Assembly: GCF_030369675.1 (NCBI RefSeq)
Contig: NZ_CP128477.1
Span: 2,770,001 to 2,834,000 of the forward strand
Source: Peteryoungia algae
GTDB lineage: Bacteria; Pseudomonadota; Alphaproteobacteria; Rhizobiales; Rhizobiaceae
DNA length: 64,000 bases
Direction: 5' to 3'
Part shown: piece after piece, positions 36,871-45,125 of the stretch
How the letters are laid out: each line of letters begins with the position of its first letter
Position numbering within the stretch: position 1 is the stretch's first letter
The notes under the pieces: generated by a model
Databases searched by the model: none
What the model was told of the DNA's origin: nothing
The model's input: only the letters and a program-made list of their open reading frames with translations
Position numbers and translations under genes: made by a program

Positions 36871-37433
36871 CCGAGGAATGACCGGGCGCGGGTCCGGCTT
36901 TGGCAGAGTCCTCCCGAAGAAGTGTCTGCCATAGCCTGGCCGGTGGCCCGGGAGGTTCCCGCCGGATGGTGCACCAATCCGACCGGGACCCTCGCCCGGG
37001 GGATGCTGGCTTTGGTCATTTGCGACCTCACCGTCATCCCCGCCGTTTTGTCCGCCCCCGCCGCCGGTCAAGTTCGCGACGGCGTGGGCGCCTTGTATGT
37101 GTGCCTCTGAGGCACGTCCTTCCGATCAGGGGTTTCAGGTTTTGGGGCGCATCCGACCCCATCGCCCTCATCAAGCCCTTCGTCCGGAGGGAGACCGTTA
37201 CAGCGGGCCGGGGTCTTGCACCTGCGACAGTGCTCCTCCTCGGCGCCGGCCCCGCCTCGCCTGACATCGCATCGTCAGGTGTATCCGAGGGCGGGACAGG
37301 GAGGAGTCTACGAGGGTGGAAATGGGCGGGGATGAAAAAACATGTGCGACATTGATTCCGTTGGGAAATGTCTCGAATTCATCCCCCTTTTTTTGCGAAA
37401 TGAAGCGCTTTAGTTACCCATAGACCTCGGAAG

Positions 37434-37597
37434 GCTTGTGTTTGGATCCTCGGGTCAAGCCCGAGGATGACGGAGTGTGAGGGGAGAGACTGGTATCCTC
37501 CTCTCCGGTTTTTCACCGCACAACGGCTGATGAGCATACCCCTACATCCCCTAGAGGTCGTCATCCTCGGGCTTGACCCGAGGATCCAGTCACAAGC
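37434..37597. repeat. Hairpin-ended REPIN-like element E1 with 39-bp inverted ends
   Basis: Left end 37434-37472 and right end 37559-37597 are inverted copies matching at 37 of 39 positions (outer GCTTGTG, then TGGATCCTCGGG, then the complement CCCGAGGATGACG). Each end is itself a palindrome (CCTCGGGTCAAGCCCGAGG), and about 86 bp lies between. This is the layout of a REPIN: two inverted REP-like hairpins. It ends 11 bp before the GIY-YIG start codon. Confidence 0.9.
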
Positions 37598-37608
37598 ACA
37601 CTGCACGC

Positions 37609-37890
37609 ATGGCGGGCTATGTCTGCATCGTCACCAACCACAAATGCGACACCCTCTATATCGGTATAACCTCCGATCTGGAGCGGCGGATCTACGAGCA
37701 TCGGGAGGGCCAGACCCCGGGCTTTGCGTCCAGATATGGCTGCCGGCAAATGGTCTGGTATGAGGAGCACGACTGCATCGGCACGGCGATCCAGCGGGAG
37801 AAGTCGCTGAAGCGCTGGTATCGGCAGTGGAAGATCGAGCTGATCGAGGGGTTCAATCCCGATTGGCGGGATTTGTATTATGAGTTGTGA
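37609..37890 (+). CDS. GIY-YIG nuclease family protein, lying between two REPIN-like elements
   Basis: A 93-residue single-domain GIY-YIG (URI-type) nuclease, the size of the stand-alone COG2827/YhbQ class. The GYV (3-5) and YIG (17-19) strands, Arg26/Arg27 and His31 in DLERRIYEHREG, Glu64 in AIQREKSLKRW and Asn83 in FNPDWRDLY are the expected catalytic and structural residues, so the enzyme looks active. Such domains make single-strand cuts in DNA. I take the ATG at 37609-37611; the frame continues upstream into the palindrome with only a TTG start. No ribosome-binding site is visible, so translation may be weak or leaderless. It lies exactly between elements E1 and E2 with nothing else around it. 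Confidence 0.9.
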   Translation: MAGYVCIVTNHKCDTLYIGITSDLERRIYEHREGQTPGFASRYGCRQMVWYEEHDCIGTAIQREKSLKRWYRQWKIELIEGFNPDWRDLYYEL

Positions 37891-38359
37891 AAGCGTGCTT
37901 TCCGCTGCCGTTTAAGGGCTTGTGCATGGATCCTCGGGTCAAGCCCGAGGATGACGGAGGTTAGGGGGAGGGAAATGGTATTCTCCTCAGGACTCGTGCA
38001 ATTGGGAACGGTAGAGGAATACCTGCGGCTTCCCACCCGGCGCCATCCTCGGTTCGGATTTCACCGAGGATGACCCGAGGATCCAGACGCAAGCCTCGGG
38101 ATGCCCGATCAGGGCCAAACCTTGAGATTTCGCAAGAGGTAGTCGCCGAGGGAACCGTGCCCCTCTGCAGGAAAATCTGAAGCTTAGGCAGCTTGCGCTG
38201 ACCTCAAGCCTTCGATCTTCCGTCCTCCCCCGCGCATGGGGGGAGGTTCGGTGCCGACCAGGCCGTACCCGCCGCTAACACCGCAACTCCCCCTGTCCCC
38301 GCACTCCATCCTGCGCTAGCATCCGTCCACCCAACCCCGGCCAAACCCGACGAGGCGCG
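37891..38359. other. Repeat-rich spacer, right part (GIY-YIG gene to rhomboid gene)
   Basis: 469 bp with no gene. It holds element E2 (37918-38094) and, to its right, a CCTCCCC-rich stretch near 38222-38240 and the promoter region of the rhomboid gene. A CGATGTTC start context lies at 38354-38363. Confidence 0.6.
37918..38094. repeat. Hairpin-ended REPIN-like element E2
   Basis: The left end (37918-37956) matches the E1 left end almost base for base (GCTTGTG, TGGATCCTCGGGTCAAGCCC, GAGGATGACGGAG), and similarity continues for about 20 bp into the interior (GGTAT-CTCCTC). The right end (38043-38094) keeps the outer GGATCCAG-C-CAAGC but has a different inner hairpin, CCTCGGTTC...ACCGAGG. It is the same size class (177 bp versus 164 bp) and begins 27 bp after the GIY-YIG stop. 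Confidence 0.8.
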
Positions 38360-39205
38360 ATGTTCATTCCCCTGCATGACCGAAACGCGCTCAAACATAT
38401 TCGCAAGCAATATGTGACGCTGGGGCTGATCCTCGCCAATGTCGTGACCCATGCGCTGGCGATGCTTGCGCCGGAGGCGCTTTACGAGATCGGGGTCTAT
38501 GGCATGGGCTTCATCCCGGCCGTTGCCTTCAACATCGCCGAACTCGATCCGCGGCTGGTGCTGGTGCCGGATAGTGCAACCTACATCACCTATTCCTTCC
38601 TGCATGGCAGCTGGCTGCATCTGGGCTCGAACATGCTCTTCCTCTGGGTCTTCGGCGACAATGTCGAAGATGCCATGGGGCACTTCAAGTTCCTGTTCTT
38701 CTACCTCGCCTGCGCCGCAGCCGGCGCGCTCGTGCATGGGCTGGTTCTGCCCGTGAGCCAGGCGCCGTTGATCGGCGCGTCCGGCGCCGTGTCGGGGGTG
38801 GTTGCCGCCTATCTGATGCTGCATCCGAAGGTGCGCGTCTGGGTGCTGGTCTTCATGCGGTTTCCCCTGCCGCTGCCGGCCTTCATCCCGCTCCTCTTCT
38901 GGGTCGGGCAACAATTCGTCATGCTGGTGATCGACGGCAACAGCAATGTTTCCTGGGGTGCCCATGTCGGCGGCATCCTGGCGGGCGCCGTGCTGGTGCT
39001 CTTTTTGCGACGTCCAGGCGTGCCGCTCTTCGATCGCGCGATCGTCACGCCCAAGGCTGTGGAACATGAAGCCCCGTCCGTCGATGCCGGAACGGGAGGT
39101 CCCTGGGGTACACCCGCCTCTGCCTCGCGGGCCCGGCAGGAGGAAAAACCGCCGGAAACCGGGAGCCGGACGCCCACACGCCCCGTCACCCACTGGGGAC
39201 GATGA
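38360..39205 (+). CDS. Rhomboid family intramembrane serine protease
   Basis: A 281-residue membrane protease with six predicted helices in the first 220 residues and a disordered Pro/Thr/Ser-rich tail (about 225-281). The catalytic serine is Ser141 in LIGASGAVSG and the partner histidine is His202 in VSWGAHVGGILAG. HGSWLHLGSNMLFLWVFGDN (82-101) is the conserved loop/helix 2 motif. Rhomboids cut transmembrane helices of substrate proteins; the substrate is unknown. ATG at 38360. It lies upstream of etfB but a 175-bp gap with its own regulatory features separates them. Confidence 0.95.
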   Translation: MFIPLHDRNALKHIRKQYVTLGLILANVVTHALAMLAPEALYEIGVYGMGFIPAVAFNIAELDPRLVLVPDSATYITYSFLHGSWLHLGSNMLFLWVFGDNVEDAMGHFKFLFFYLACAAAGALVHGLVLPVSQAPLIGASGAVSGVVAAYLMLHPKVRVWVLVFMRFPLPLPAFIPLLFWVGQQFVMLVIDGNSNVSWGAHVGGILAGAVLVLFLRRPGVPLFDRAIVTPKAVEHEAPSVDAGTGGPWGTPASASRARQEEKPPETGSRTPTRPVTHWGR

Positions 39206-39228
39206 CAAGAGGTCGCGGCCTCGGCATA

Positions 39229-39244
39229 TTGACGTGCACGTCAA
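39229..39244. promoter_or_regulatory. Perfect 16-bp palindrome upstream of etfB (LiuR/MerR-like operator)
   Basis: TTGACGTGCACGTCAA is fully self-complementary and is followed directly by a third half-site (CGTCAAT). It lies 136 bp upstream of the etfB start. ACGT-based palindromes are recognised by LiuR-type regulators of branched-chain amino acid and fatty-acid breakdown in Proteobacteria; the link to those regulators is inference. Confidence 0.55.
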
Positions 39245-39379
39245 CGTCAATTATTGCTGTCGGCCAAACGGTATCGATCGTTGTGTTTGGGGAAAAAATG
39301 CGTATCGATGTCGCCAATCGACAAACGGGGAAGCGCACATGAGCGCATTTTCCGGCGGAAGCTTTGAAGAGAGGAACCC

Positions 39380-40129
39380 ATGAAGATACTCGTCCCAGTC
39401 AAGCGGGTTGTGGATTACAACGTCAAGATCCGCGTCAAGCCTGATGGTTCCGGCGTCGAGCTGGCCAACGTCAAGATGTCCATGAACCCCTTCGACGAGA
39501 TCTCCGTCGAGGAGGCTCTGCGCCTGAAGGAAGCCGGCAAGGCGGAGGAAGTGGTGATCGTCTCGATCGGCCCTGCCAAGGCCGAGGAAACCATCCGTAC
39601 CGCGCTCGCCATGGGCGCTGACCGCGGCATCCTGATCGAAACAGACGAAGCCGTCGAGCCGCTCGCTGTCGCCAAGCTGCTGAAGGGCGTGGTCGAAGCG
39701 GAAGCTCCGGGCCTCGTGATCGTCGGCAAGCAGGCGATCGACGACGATTCGAACCAGACCGGCCAGATGCTGGCAGCACTCCTCGGCTGGGGACAGGCGA
39801 CCTTTGCCTCCAAGCTGGAACTCGGTGCCGACAAGGCAACCGTGACCCGCGAAGTCGACGGCGGTCTGCAGACCATCGACGTGAAACTGCCGGCGATCGT
39901 CACCACCGACCTGCGCCTGAACGAGCCGCGTTATGCCTCGCTGCCGAACATCATGAAGGCGAAGAAGAAGCCGCTCGACAAGAAGGCTCCGGCCGATTTC
40001 GGCGTCGACGTTGCCCCGCGCCTGAAGGTTCTGAAGACCGAGGAGCCGGGTGGCCGCAAGGCAGGCATCAAGGTGAAGAGCGTCGCCGAACTGGTCGACA
40101 AGCTCAAGAACGAAGCCGGCGTGCTTTAA
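39380..40129 (+). CDS. etfB: Electron transfer flavoprotein beta subunit
   Basis: A 249-residue ETF small subunit that, with EtfA, takes electrons from acyl-CoA dehydrogenases and passes them to ETF:ubiquinone oxidoreductase. It starts [20 protein letters not shown], and the AMP-binding and docking parts [45 protein letters not shown] and the C-terminal [23 protein letters not shown] are characteristic. The ATG at 39380 has AGAGAGGAA upstream. A possible LiuR-type palindrome at 39229 may control the operon. Confidence 0.98.
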   Translation: MKILVPVKRVVDYNVKIRVKPDGSGVELANVKMSMNPFDEISVEEALRLKEAGKAEEVVIVSIGPAKAEETIRTALAMGADRGILIETDEAVEPLAVAKLLKGVVEAEAPGLVIVGKQAIDDDSNQTGQMLAALLGWGQATFASKLELGADKATVTREVDGGLQTIDVKLPAIVTTDLRLNEPRYASLPNIMKAKKKPLDKKAPADFGVDVAPRLKVLKTEEPGGRKAGIKVKSVAELVDKLKNEAGVL

Positions 40130-40130
40130 T

Positions 40131-40250
40131 GAAATCCGTGAGGCCCGCCTGCAAAGGGCGGGTCGCTGCGCTTCCGGTGCTCACGTACGTGAAGTACGCG
40201 TCCCTCCGGTTCTCGCACCCCGCGCTTTTCGGCTCGGCCTGACGGATTTC
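40131..40250. repeat. 120-bp inverted-repeat element between etfB and etfA
   Basis: Left end GAAATCCGTGAGGCC (40131-40145) and right end GGCCTGACGGATTTC (40236-40250) are inverted copies with one mismatch. Inside are a CCCGCC...GGGCGGG hairpin (40144-40162) and a perfect palindrome TCACGTACGTGA (40181-40192). The element fills nearly the whole spacer, one base after the etfB stop. Confidence 0.75.
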
Positions 40251-40277
40251 CACGGAAACCTATTCGAGGATTGAACC

Positions 40278-41207
40278 ATGGCTATTCTTCTTCTCGCAGA
40301 ACACGACAACGCGACCGTCTCCGAACAGACCGCGAAGGCGCTGACGGCCGCCACCAAGATCGGTGGCGACGTGCATGTGCTGGTCGCCGGTTCCGGCGCA
40401 AAGGCTGCCGCCGATGCGGCTGCAAAGCTCTCGGGCGTCTCCAAGGTGCTGCTGGCTGACGACGCGTCGCTCGGCAACAACCTGGCAGAGCCGCTGGCGG
40501 CTCTCATCGTTTCGCTCGCCGGCTCCTATGACACGATCGTCACGGCTGCGACCTCGGTCGGCAAGAACGTCATGCCGCGCGTGGCCGCGCTCCTCGACGT
40601 CATGCAGGTGTCGGAAATCACCGAGGTCGTCTCCGCCGACACGTTCAAGCGGCCGATCTATGCCGGCAACGCCATCCAGACCGTCCAGTCGACCGATGCC
40701 AAGAAGGTGATCACGGTGCGCACCGCGTCCTTCACTGCCGCCGGTGACGGTGGTTCGGCGGCGGTCGAGACAATCCCGGCGGCTGCGAACCCTGGCGTCT
40801 CCACCCATGTTTCCGACGCTCTCTCGTCGTCGGACCGTCCGGAACTCGCCTCTGCCAAGATCATCATTTCAGGTGGTCGTGCCCTTGGCTCCTCGGAGAA
40901 ATTCCAGGAAGTGATCCTGCCCGTCGCCGACAAGCTGGGCGCTGCCGTCGGCGCGTCCCGCGCGGCCGTCGATGCCGGCTACGCACCGAACGACTGGCAG
41001 GTCGGCCAGACCGGCAAGGTCGTCGCCCCGCAGCTCTACATCGCCTGCGGCATCTCGGGCGCCATCCAGCACCTCGCCGGTATGAAGGATTCGAAAGTCA
41101 TCGTCGCAATCAACAAGGACGAGGAAGCGCCGATCTTCCAGGTCGCCGATTACGGCCTCGTCGCCGACATTTTTGAAGCCCTGCCGGAGCTCGAGAAGGC
41201 GCTCTGA
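40278..41207 (+). CDS. etfA: Electron transfer flavoprotein alpha subunit
   Basis: A 309-residue ETF large subunit. The N-terminal domain (1-185) packs against EtfB. The C-terminal domain binds [21 protein letters not shown] (about 194-211), [26 protein letters not shown] (about 232-257) and [16 protein letters not shown] (about 259-274) form the FAD signature. ATG at 40278. The 149-bp gap from etfB is filled by a 120-bp inverted repeat. Confidence 0.98.
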   Translation: MAILLLAEHDNATVSEQTAKALTAATKIGGDVHVLVAGSGAKAAADAAAKLSGVSKVLLADDASLGNNLAEPLAALIVSLAGSYDTIVTAATSVGKNVMPRVAALLDVMQVSEITEVVSADTFKRPIYAGNAIQTVQSTDAKKVITVRTASFTAAGDGGSAAVETIPAAANPGVSTHVSDALSSSDRPELASAKIIISGGRALGSSEKFQEVILPVADKLGAAVGASRAAVDAGYAPNDWQVGQTGKVVAPQLYIACGISGAIQHLAGMKDSKVIVAINKDEEAPIFQVADYGLVADIFEALPELEKAL

Positions 41208-41265
41208 GCGCCATCTCGCAGTTGCGAAAGGACTGGTCAAAGACCCCTTTGCGGTCTATCAATCA

Positions 41266-41292
41266 GCCGGGTCCGCGATAAGCGGGTCCGGC
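41266..41292 (+). terminator. Hairpin after etfA
   Basis: An 11-bp RNA stem, with two G-U pairs, around loop GATAA (41277-41281) is followed by ATATTTGC. It lies 58 bp past the etfA stop and 41 bp before hbdA. The T run is short, so it may be a partial terminator between the ETF genes and hbdA. Confidence 0.5.
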
Positions 41293-41333
41293 ATATTTGC
41301 GGGTGAAGACTGGAACGGGTGAGGAGCGAGACG

Positions 41334-42215
41334 ATGACGGACAAGATCAGCAATGTGGGTGTCGTGGGTGCCGGCCAGATGGGCTGCGGCATCGCACAGG
41401 TCTCCGCCGCCGCCGGCTACAGGGTCACGATCTACGATCTCTCCAAGGAGCGGATCGAGGCGGGTCTCGCCACCATCAACGGCAACCTCGCCCGCCAGGT
41501 GACCAACGGCAAGATGACGGACGAGGACCGCAAGGCCGCCCTCGCGCTGATTTCCGGCAGCTCCGACGTCAACGACCTCGCTCCGTCGGATCTCGTCATC
41601 GAGGCCGCGACCGAGGACGAAACGGTCAAGCGCAAGATCTTCGCGGCCCTCTGCCCGGTGCTGAAGCCCGAGGCGCTGATCGCGACCAACACCTCGTCGC
41701 TCTCGATTACACGTCTCGCCTCGGCCACCGACCGGCCGGAGCGTTTCATGGGCATCCACTTCATGAACCCCGTGCCGGTCATGAAGCTCGTCGAGCTGGT
41801 GCGCGGCATCGCGACCGACGAGACGACTTTCAAGACAGCCAAGGAGTTCGTCTCCTCGCTCGACAAGACGATCACGGTGGCGGAAGATTTTCCCGCCTTC
41901 ATCGTCAACCGCATCCTGCTGCCGATGATCAACGAGGCAATTTATACGCTTTACGAAGGTGTCGGCTCGGTGGAAGCCATCGACACGGCCATGAAGCTCG
42001 GCGCCAACCACCCGATGGGCCCGCTGCAGCTTGCCGATTTCATCGGCCTCGATACGTGTCTTTCGATCATGCAGGTGCTGCATGAGGGTCTGTCGGATTC
42101 GAAGTACCGACCCTGCCCGTTGCTGGTCAAATATGTCGAGGCCGGCTGGCTCGGTCGCAAGTCCGGCCGCGGCTTCTACGACTATCGCGGCGAAGTGCCG
42201 ATTCCGACCCGCTGA
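41334..42215 (+). CDS. hbdA: 3-hydroxybutyryl-CoA dehydrogenase
   Basis: A 293-residue NAD(P)-dependent dehydrogenase that interconverts 3-hydroxybutyryl-CoA and acetoacetyl-CoA. The dinucleotide-binding loop is VGAGQMG (11-17); catalytic His142 is in MGIHFMNPVPVMKLVE; the C-terminal dimerisation domain contains GANHPMGPLQLADFIGLD. ATG at 41334 with GAGGAGCG upstream. It follows etfBA, which receive electrons from the preceding step of the pathway. Confidence 0.97.
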   Translation: MTDKISNVGVVGAGQMGCGIAQVSAAAGYRVTIYDLSKERIEAGLATINGNLARQVTNGKMTDEDRKAALALISGSSDVNDLAPSDLVIEAATEDETVKRKIFAALCPVLKPEALIATNTSSLSITRLASATDRPERFMGIHFMNPVPVMKLVELVRGIATDETTFKTAKEFVSSLDKTITVAEDFPAFIVNRILLPMINEAIYTLYEGVGSVEAIDTAMKLGANHPMGPLQLADFIGLDTCLSIMQVLHEGLSDSKYRPCPLLVKYVEAGWLGRKSGRGFYDYRGEVPIPTR

Positions 42216-42357
42216 CGGACCATTCCGGCGGGGCACGATCCGACGGAAAGATATTTGCCCCTCGGGGTAATCATTGGTCGGCCATTCCTCGGAAGTGCTG
42301 AACCGACACTCTAGTTTGCGGGCTCGATACCGATCCCGCATTCCGGAGCTCAAGTTC

Positions 42358-43341
42358 ATGAAACGCCTTCTCCTCGTCAGCGCAGCGCTCGCCGCCCTCT
42401 CTCTGCCGGTTTCGGCCGGCGCCGCCGACAAGCTGCTCAACGCTTCCTATGACATTGCCCGCGAGATCTTCGCCGCGGAGAACGAGGCCTTCATCAAGGC
42501 CAATCCGGGCGTGACGATCGACCAGTCGCATGGCGGCACCTCCAAGCAGGCGCGCGCGATTGTCGAGGGTCTGGAAGCCGACGTCGTGACCTTCAACCAG
42601 GTGACCGACATCGAGTTTCTCGTGAAGAACGGCTTCGTCTCCGAAGACTGGAAGAACGAGTTCCCCAACAGCGCCTCGCCCTTCTATTCCTTCCCGTCCT
42701 TCCTGGTTCGCGCCGGCAATCCGAAAAACATCAAGGATTGGGACGACCTCGCCCGCGATGACGTCAAGGTGATCTTCCCCAACCCGAAGACATCCGGCAA
42801 TGCCCGCTACACCTATCTGGCGGCAACGGCCTATGCGAAGGAGAAATTCGCAGGCGACGAGGCCAAGGTGACGGAATTCGTCGACAAGATCTTCGACAAC
42901 GTGCCGGTCTTCGACACCGGCGGTCGCGCCGCAACGACCACCTTCGTCGAGCGCGAGACCGGCGACGTGATCATCACCTTTGAAGCCGAGACCAAGTCGA
43001 TCGCCAAGCAGTATGGCGAGGACAAGTTCCAGCAGGTGGTGCCGTCGGTGAGCCTGCTCGCAGAATTCCCGGTGGCGATCGTCGACAAGGTTGCCGATGC
43101 CAAGGGAAGCCAGGCGCTTGCCAAGACGTATCTCGACTTCCTCTACTCGCCGGAAGGCCAGAAGATCGCCGCCGATTTCGGTCACCGCGTTCATGACGAG
43201 GCGGTTGCCGCCGAATACAAGGACCAGTTCCCCGAAATCCGTCTCGTCACTGTCGAGGATATCTTCGGCGGCTGGGACAAGGTCTCCAAGGAGCACTTTG
43301 CCGAAGGTGGCATCCTTGATGGGATCTATGGCAGCCGCTAA
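42358..43341 (+). CDS. sbp: Sulfate ABC transporter substrate-binding protein
   Basis: A 327-residue periplasmic sulfate-binding protein. Residues 1-23 are a signal peptide (MKRLLLVSAALAALSLPVSA). The mature part starts ADKLLNASYDIAREIF and has SHGGTSKQARAIVEGLEADVVTFNQ, the usual sulfate-pocket contacts (Ser, Gly, Thr), and PNPKTSGNARYTYLAATAYA. ATG at 42358 with GGAG 10 bases upstream; the open frame before it is not coding. First gene of the sbp-cysT-cysW-cysA operon. Confidence 0.96.
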   Translation: MKRLLLVSAALAALSLPVSAGAADKLLNASYDIAREIFAAENEAFIKANPGVTIDQSHGGTSKQARAIVEGLEADVVTFNQVTDIEFLVKNGFVSEDWKNEFPNSASPFYSFPSFLVRAGNPKNIKDWDDLARDDVKVIFPNPKTSGNARYTYLAATAYAKEKFAGDEAKVTEFVDKIFDNVPVFDTGGRAATTTFVERETGDVIITFEAETKSIAKQYGEDKFQQVVPSVSLLAEFPVAIVDKVADAKGSQALAKTYLDFLYSPEGQKIAADFGHRVHDEAVAAEYKDQFPEIRLVTVEDIFGGWDKVSKEHFAEGGILDGIYGSR

Positions 43342-43365
43342 GGACGGCCTCCGATCAAATCCAGG

Positions 43366-43390
43366 ACCGGCGGATTCTCCGCCGGTTTTC
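43366..43390 (+). terminator. Intra-operon terminator-like hairpin between sbp and cysT
   Basis: A perfect 9-bp stem (ACCGGCGGA/TCCGCCGGT) with loop TTC is followed by TTTCTC, 24 bp past the sbp stop and 20 bp before cysT. It probably acts as a partial terminator or 3'-end stabiliser, giving more binding protein than permease. Confidence 0.7.
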
Positions 43391-43409
43391 TCATGAAAGG
43401 ACGACACCG

Positions 43410-44231
43410 TTGAAACGCCGCGTACTGCCCGGCTTCAGACTGTCCCTCGGGATCACCCTGGTCTATGCCGCGATCATCATTCTCTTGCCGCTCGCGGCCC
43501 TGATCTTCAAGGCGGCGAGCCTTGGACCATCGGACTACTGGCGTATCGTCTCCTCCGAGCGCGCCGTGGCGAGCTATGTCGTGACGGTCGGCTCGGCCCT
43601 GATCGCGACCCTGTTCAACCTTGTCTTCGGCCTGGCGCTCGCCTGGGTTCTGGTGCGCTATCGGTTTCCCGGGCGCCGCATTGTCGACGCCCTCGTCGAC
43701 CTGCCCTTTGCCCTGCCAACGGCGGTTGCCGGCATTTCGCTGACGACGCTGTTTGCCTCGAACGGCTGGTTCGGTTCGGCGCTCGGCGAAATTGGCATCA
43801 AGGTCGCCTATACGCCGCTCGGCATCATGGTCGCCATGGCCTTTACCAGCCTGCCCTTCATCGTGCGCACGGTGCAGCCGGTGCTGGAAGAGCTTGACCC
43901 GGCGCTCGAAGAGGCCGGCCAGACCTTGGGCTCCAGTGACGTGTCGATTTTCCGCCGTGTGATCCTGCCGCTGCTGACGCCCGCCCTTCTCGCCGGCACC
44001 TCGCTGGCCTTTGCCCGCAGCCTGGGCGAATTCGGCGCAATCATCTTCATCGCCGGCAACCAGCCTTTCTCGACCGAGATCACGGCGCTTCTCGCCTTCA
44101 TCCGGCTTGAGGAATACGACTATCCGGCGTCTGCCGCGATCGCCTCTGTCATGCTGATCGCCGCCTTCGTCATGCTGGCTGTCACCAACTACCTGCAGGC
44201 CCGCGCGCTGCGCTACACGGTGAAAGGCTGA
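43410..44231 (+). CDS. cysT: Sulfate ABC transporter permease CysT
   Basis: A 273-residue inner-membrane permease with six helices. The cytoplasmic EAA loop that contacts CysA is about 165-185 (EEAGQTLGSSDVSIFRRVILP). FALPTAVAGISLTTLFASNGWFG and LGEFGAIIFIAGNQPF are typical CysT (CysU) motifs. TTG start at 43410, with AAAGGACG upstream; an ATG is not available near the family start. It is three bases from cysW. Confidence 0.95.
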   Translation: MKRRVLPGFRLSLGITLVYAAIIILLPLAALIFKAASLGPSDYWRIVSSERAVASYVVTVGSALIATLFNLVFGLALAWVLVRYRFPGRRIVDALVDLPFALPTAVAGISLTTLFASNGWFGSALGEIGIKVAYTPLGIMVAMAFTSLPFIVRTVQPVLEELDPALEEAGQTLGSSDVSIFRRVILPLLTPALLAGTSLAFARSLGEFGAIIFIAGNQPFSTEITALLAFIRLEEYDYPASAAIASVMLIAAFVMLAVTNYLQARALRYTVKG

Positions 44232-44234
44232 GCA

Positions 44235-45125
44235 ATGAGCCATGTCACGACCACACGACGCCCGCCCCGTGTCGGCGATGCGCCCATCTTCAAATACACC
44301 CTGATCGGCCTGGTCCTGCTGCTGGTGGCCTTTTTCATCGTCGCACCGCTGGCGGTCATTGGCATCCAGGCGTTTTCCAAGGGGCTTCCCTATTTCCTCC
44401 AGACGATCGCAGACGCCGATACCCGCCATGCGATAGGACTGACGGTCCTGACGGCCCTGATCGCGGTGCCGCTGAACACCATCTTCGGGGTGGCGGCCGC
44501 CTGGGCGATCACCAAACACGATTTTCGCGGCAGGCGGATATTGACCATCCTGATCGAGATCCCCTTCTCGGTCTCGCCGGTCGTGGCAGGCGTCGCCTAT
44601 CTCTTCGTCTATGGCCTGCAGGGCATTTTCGGCCCCGCCCTCGACAGTGCCGGCCTGAAGATTCTCTTCGCCCTGCCGGGCATCGTGCTCGCCTCGATGT
44701 TCGTCACGGCACCCTTCGTGGCACGCGAACTGATCCCGCTGATGCAGGCGCAAGGGCGCGATCTCGAGGAAGCGGCCACCTCGCTTGGCGCGGGCGGTTT
44801 GCGCACCTTCATGTCGGTGACGCTGCCCAACATCAAATGGGCCATGCTCTACGGCGTCGTGCTCTGCAATGCCCGCGTCATGGGTGAATTCGGCGCCGTG
44901 TCGATCGTGTCGGGCAATATTCGCGGCCAGACCAATACGCTGCCGCTGCATATCGAACTGCTGTACCAGGACTACAATGCCGTCGGCGCATTCGCGGCCG
45001 CCTCGATCCTCGCCGCTCTGGCCCTTGTCACGCTCGTGGCCAAGGTTCTGCTCGAACGCCAGGGGGCAGGACGCCGGAACCGTCCCGCCACGCTTGCCGG
45101 CAATACTTCGGAGATGAATTCGTGA
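44235..45125 (+). CDS. cysW: Sulfate ABC transporter permease CysW
   Basis: A 296-residue permease, partner of CysT in the sulfate channel. The EAA loop is at about 175-200 (LEEAATSLGAGGLRTFMSVTLPN) and the conserved CysW segments PFSVSPVVAGVAYLFVYG and VMGEFGAVSIVSGNIRGQT are present. ATG at 44235. Its stop overlaps the cysA GTG start by four bases (GTGA). Confidence 0.96.
   Translation: MSHVTTTRRPPRVGDAPIFKYTLIGLVLLLVAFFIVAPLAVIGIQAFSKGLPYFLQTIADADTRHAIGLTVLTALIAVPLNTIFGVAAAWAITKHDFRGRRILTILIEIPFSVSPVVAGVAYLFVYGLQGIFGPALDSAGLKILFALPGIVLASMFVTAPFVARELIPLMQAQGRDLEEAATSLGAGGLRTFMSVTLPNIKWAMLYGVVLCNARVMGEFGAVSIVSGNIRGQTNTLPLHIELLYQDYNAVGAFAAASILAALALVTLVAKVLLERQGAGRRNRPATLAGNTSEMNS

Larger units (their letters stand above)
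36399..37608. other. Repeat-rich spacer, left part (adenosyltransferase to GIY-YIG gene)
   Basis: 1210 bp without a convincing gene. It contains a 192-bp mosaic element with inverted ends (36409-36600), isolated palindromes at 36710-36728 and 36847-36870, and the first hairpin-ended element at 37434-37597. Open frames of 100-150 codons occur, but their proteins are low-complexity or translate the repeats (VILGLDPRI, GSSPRMT, SSGLTRGPR), which marks them as spurious. I see nothing else in 36880-37430. Confidence 0.7.

Noticed and set aside
36900..37355. 151-codon ORF in the repeat-rich spacer
   Set aside because: Arg/Pro/Ser-rich, no domain, no ribosome-binding site, and overlapping frames on both strands of similar length; looks like GC-rich non-coding DNA.
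36757..37606. ORFs containing SSGLTRGPR, VILGLDPRI or GSSPRMT
   Set aside because: These peptides are translations of the palindromic repeat itself, often mis-annotated as genes.
37434..38094. CRISPR-like array from the repeated CCTCGGG units
   Set aside because: The units are palindromic, irregularly spaced and alternate in orientation, and no cas gene is present.
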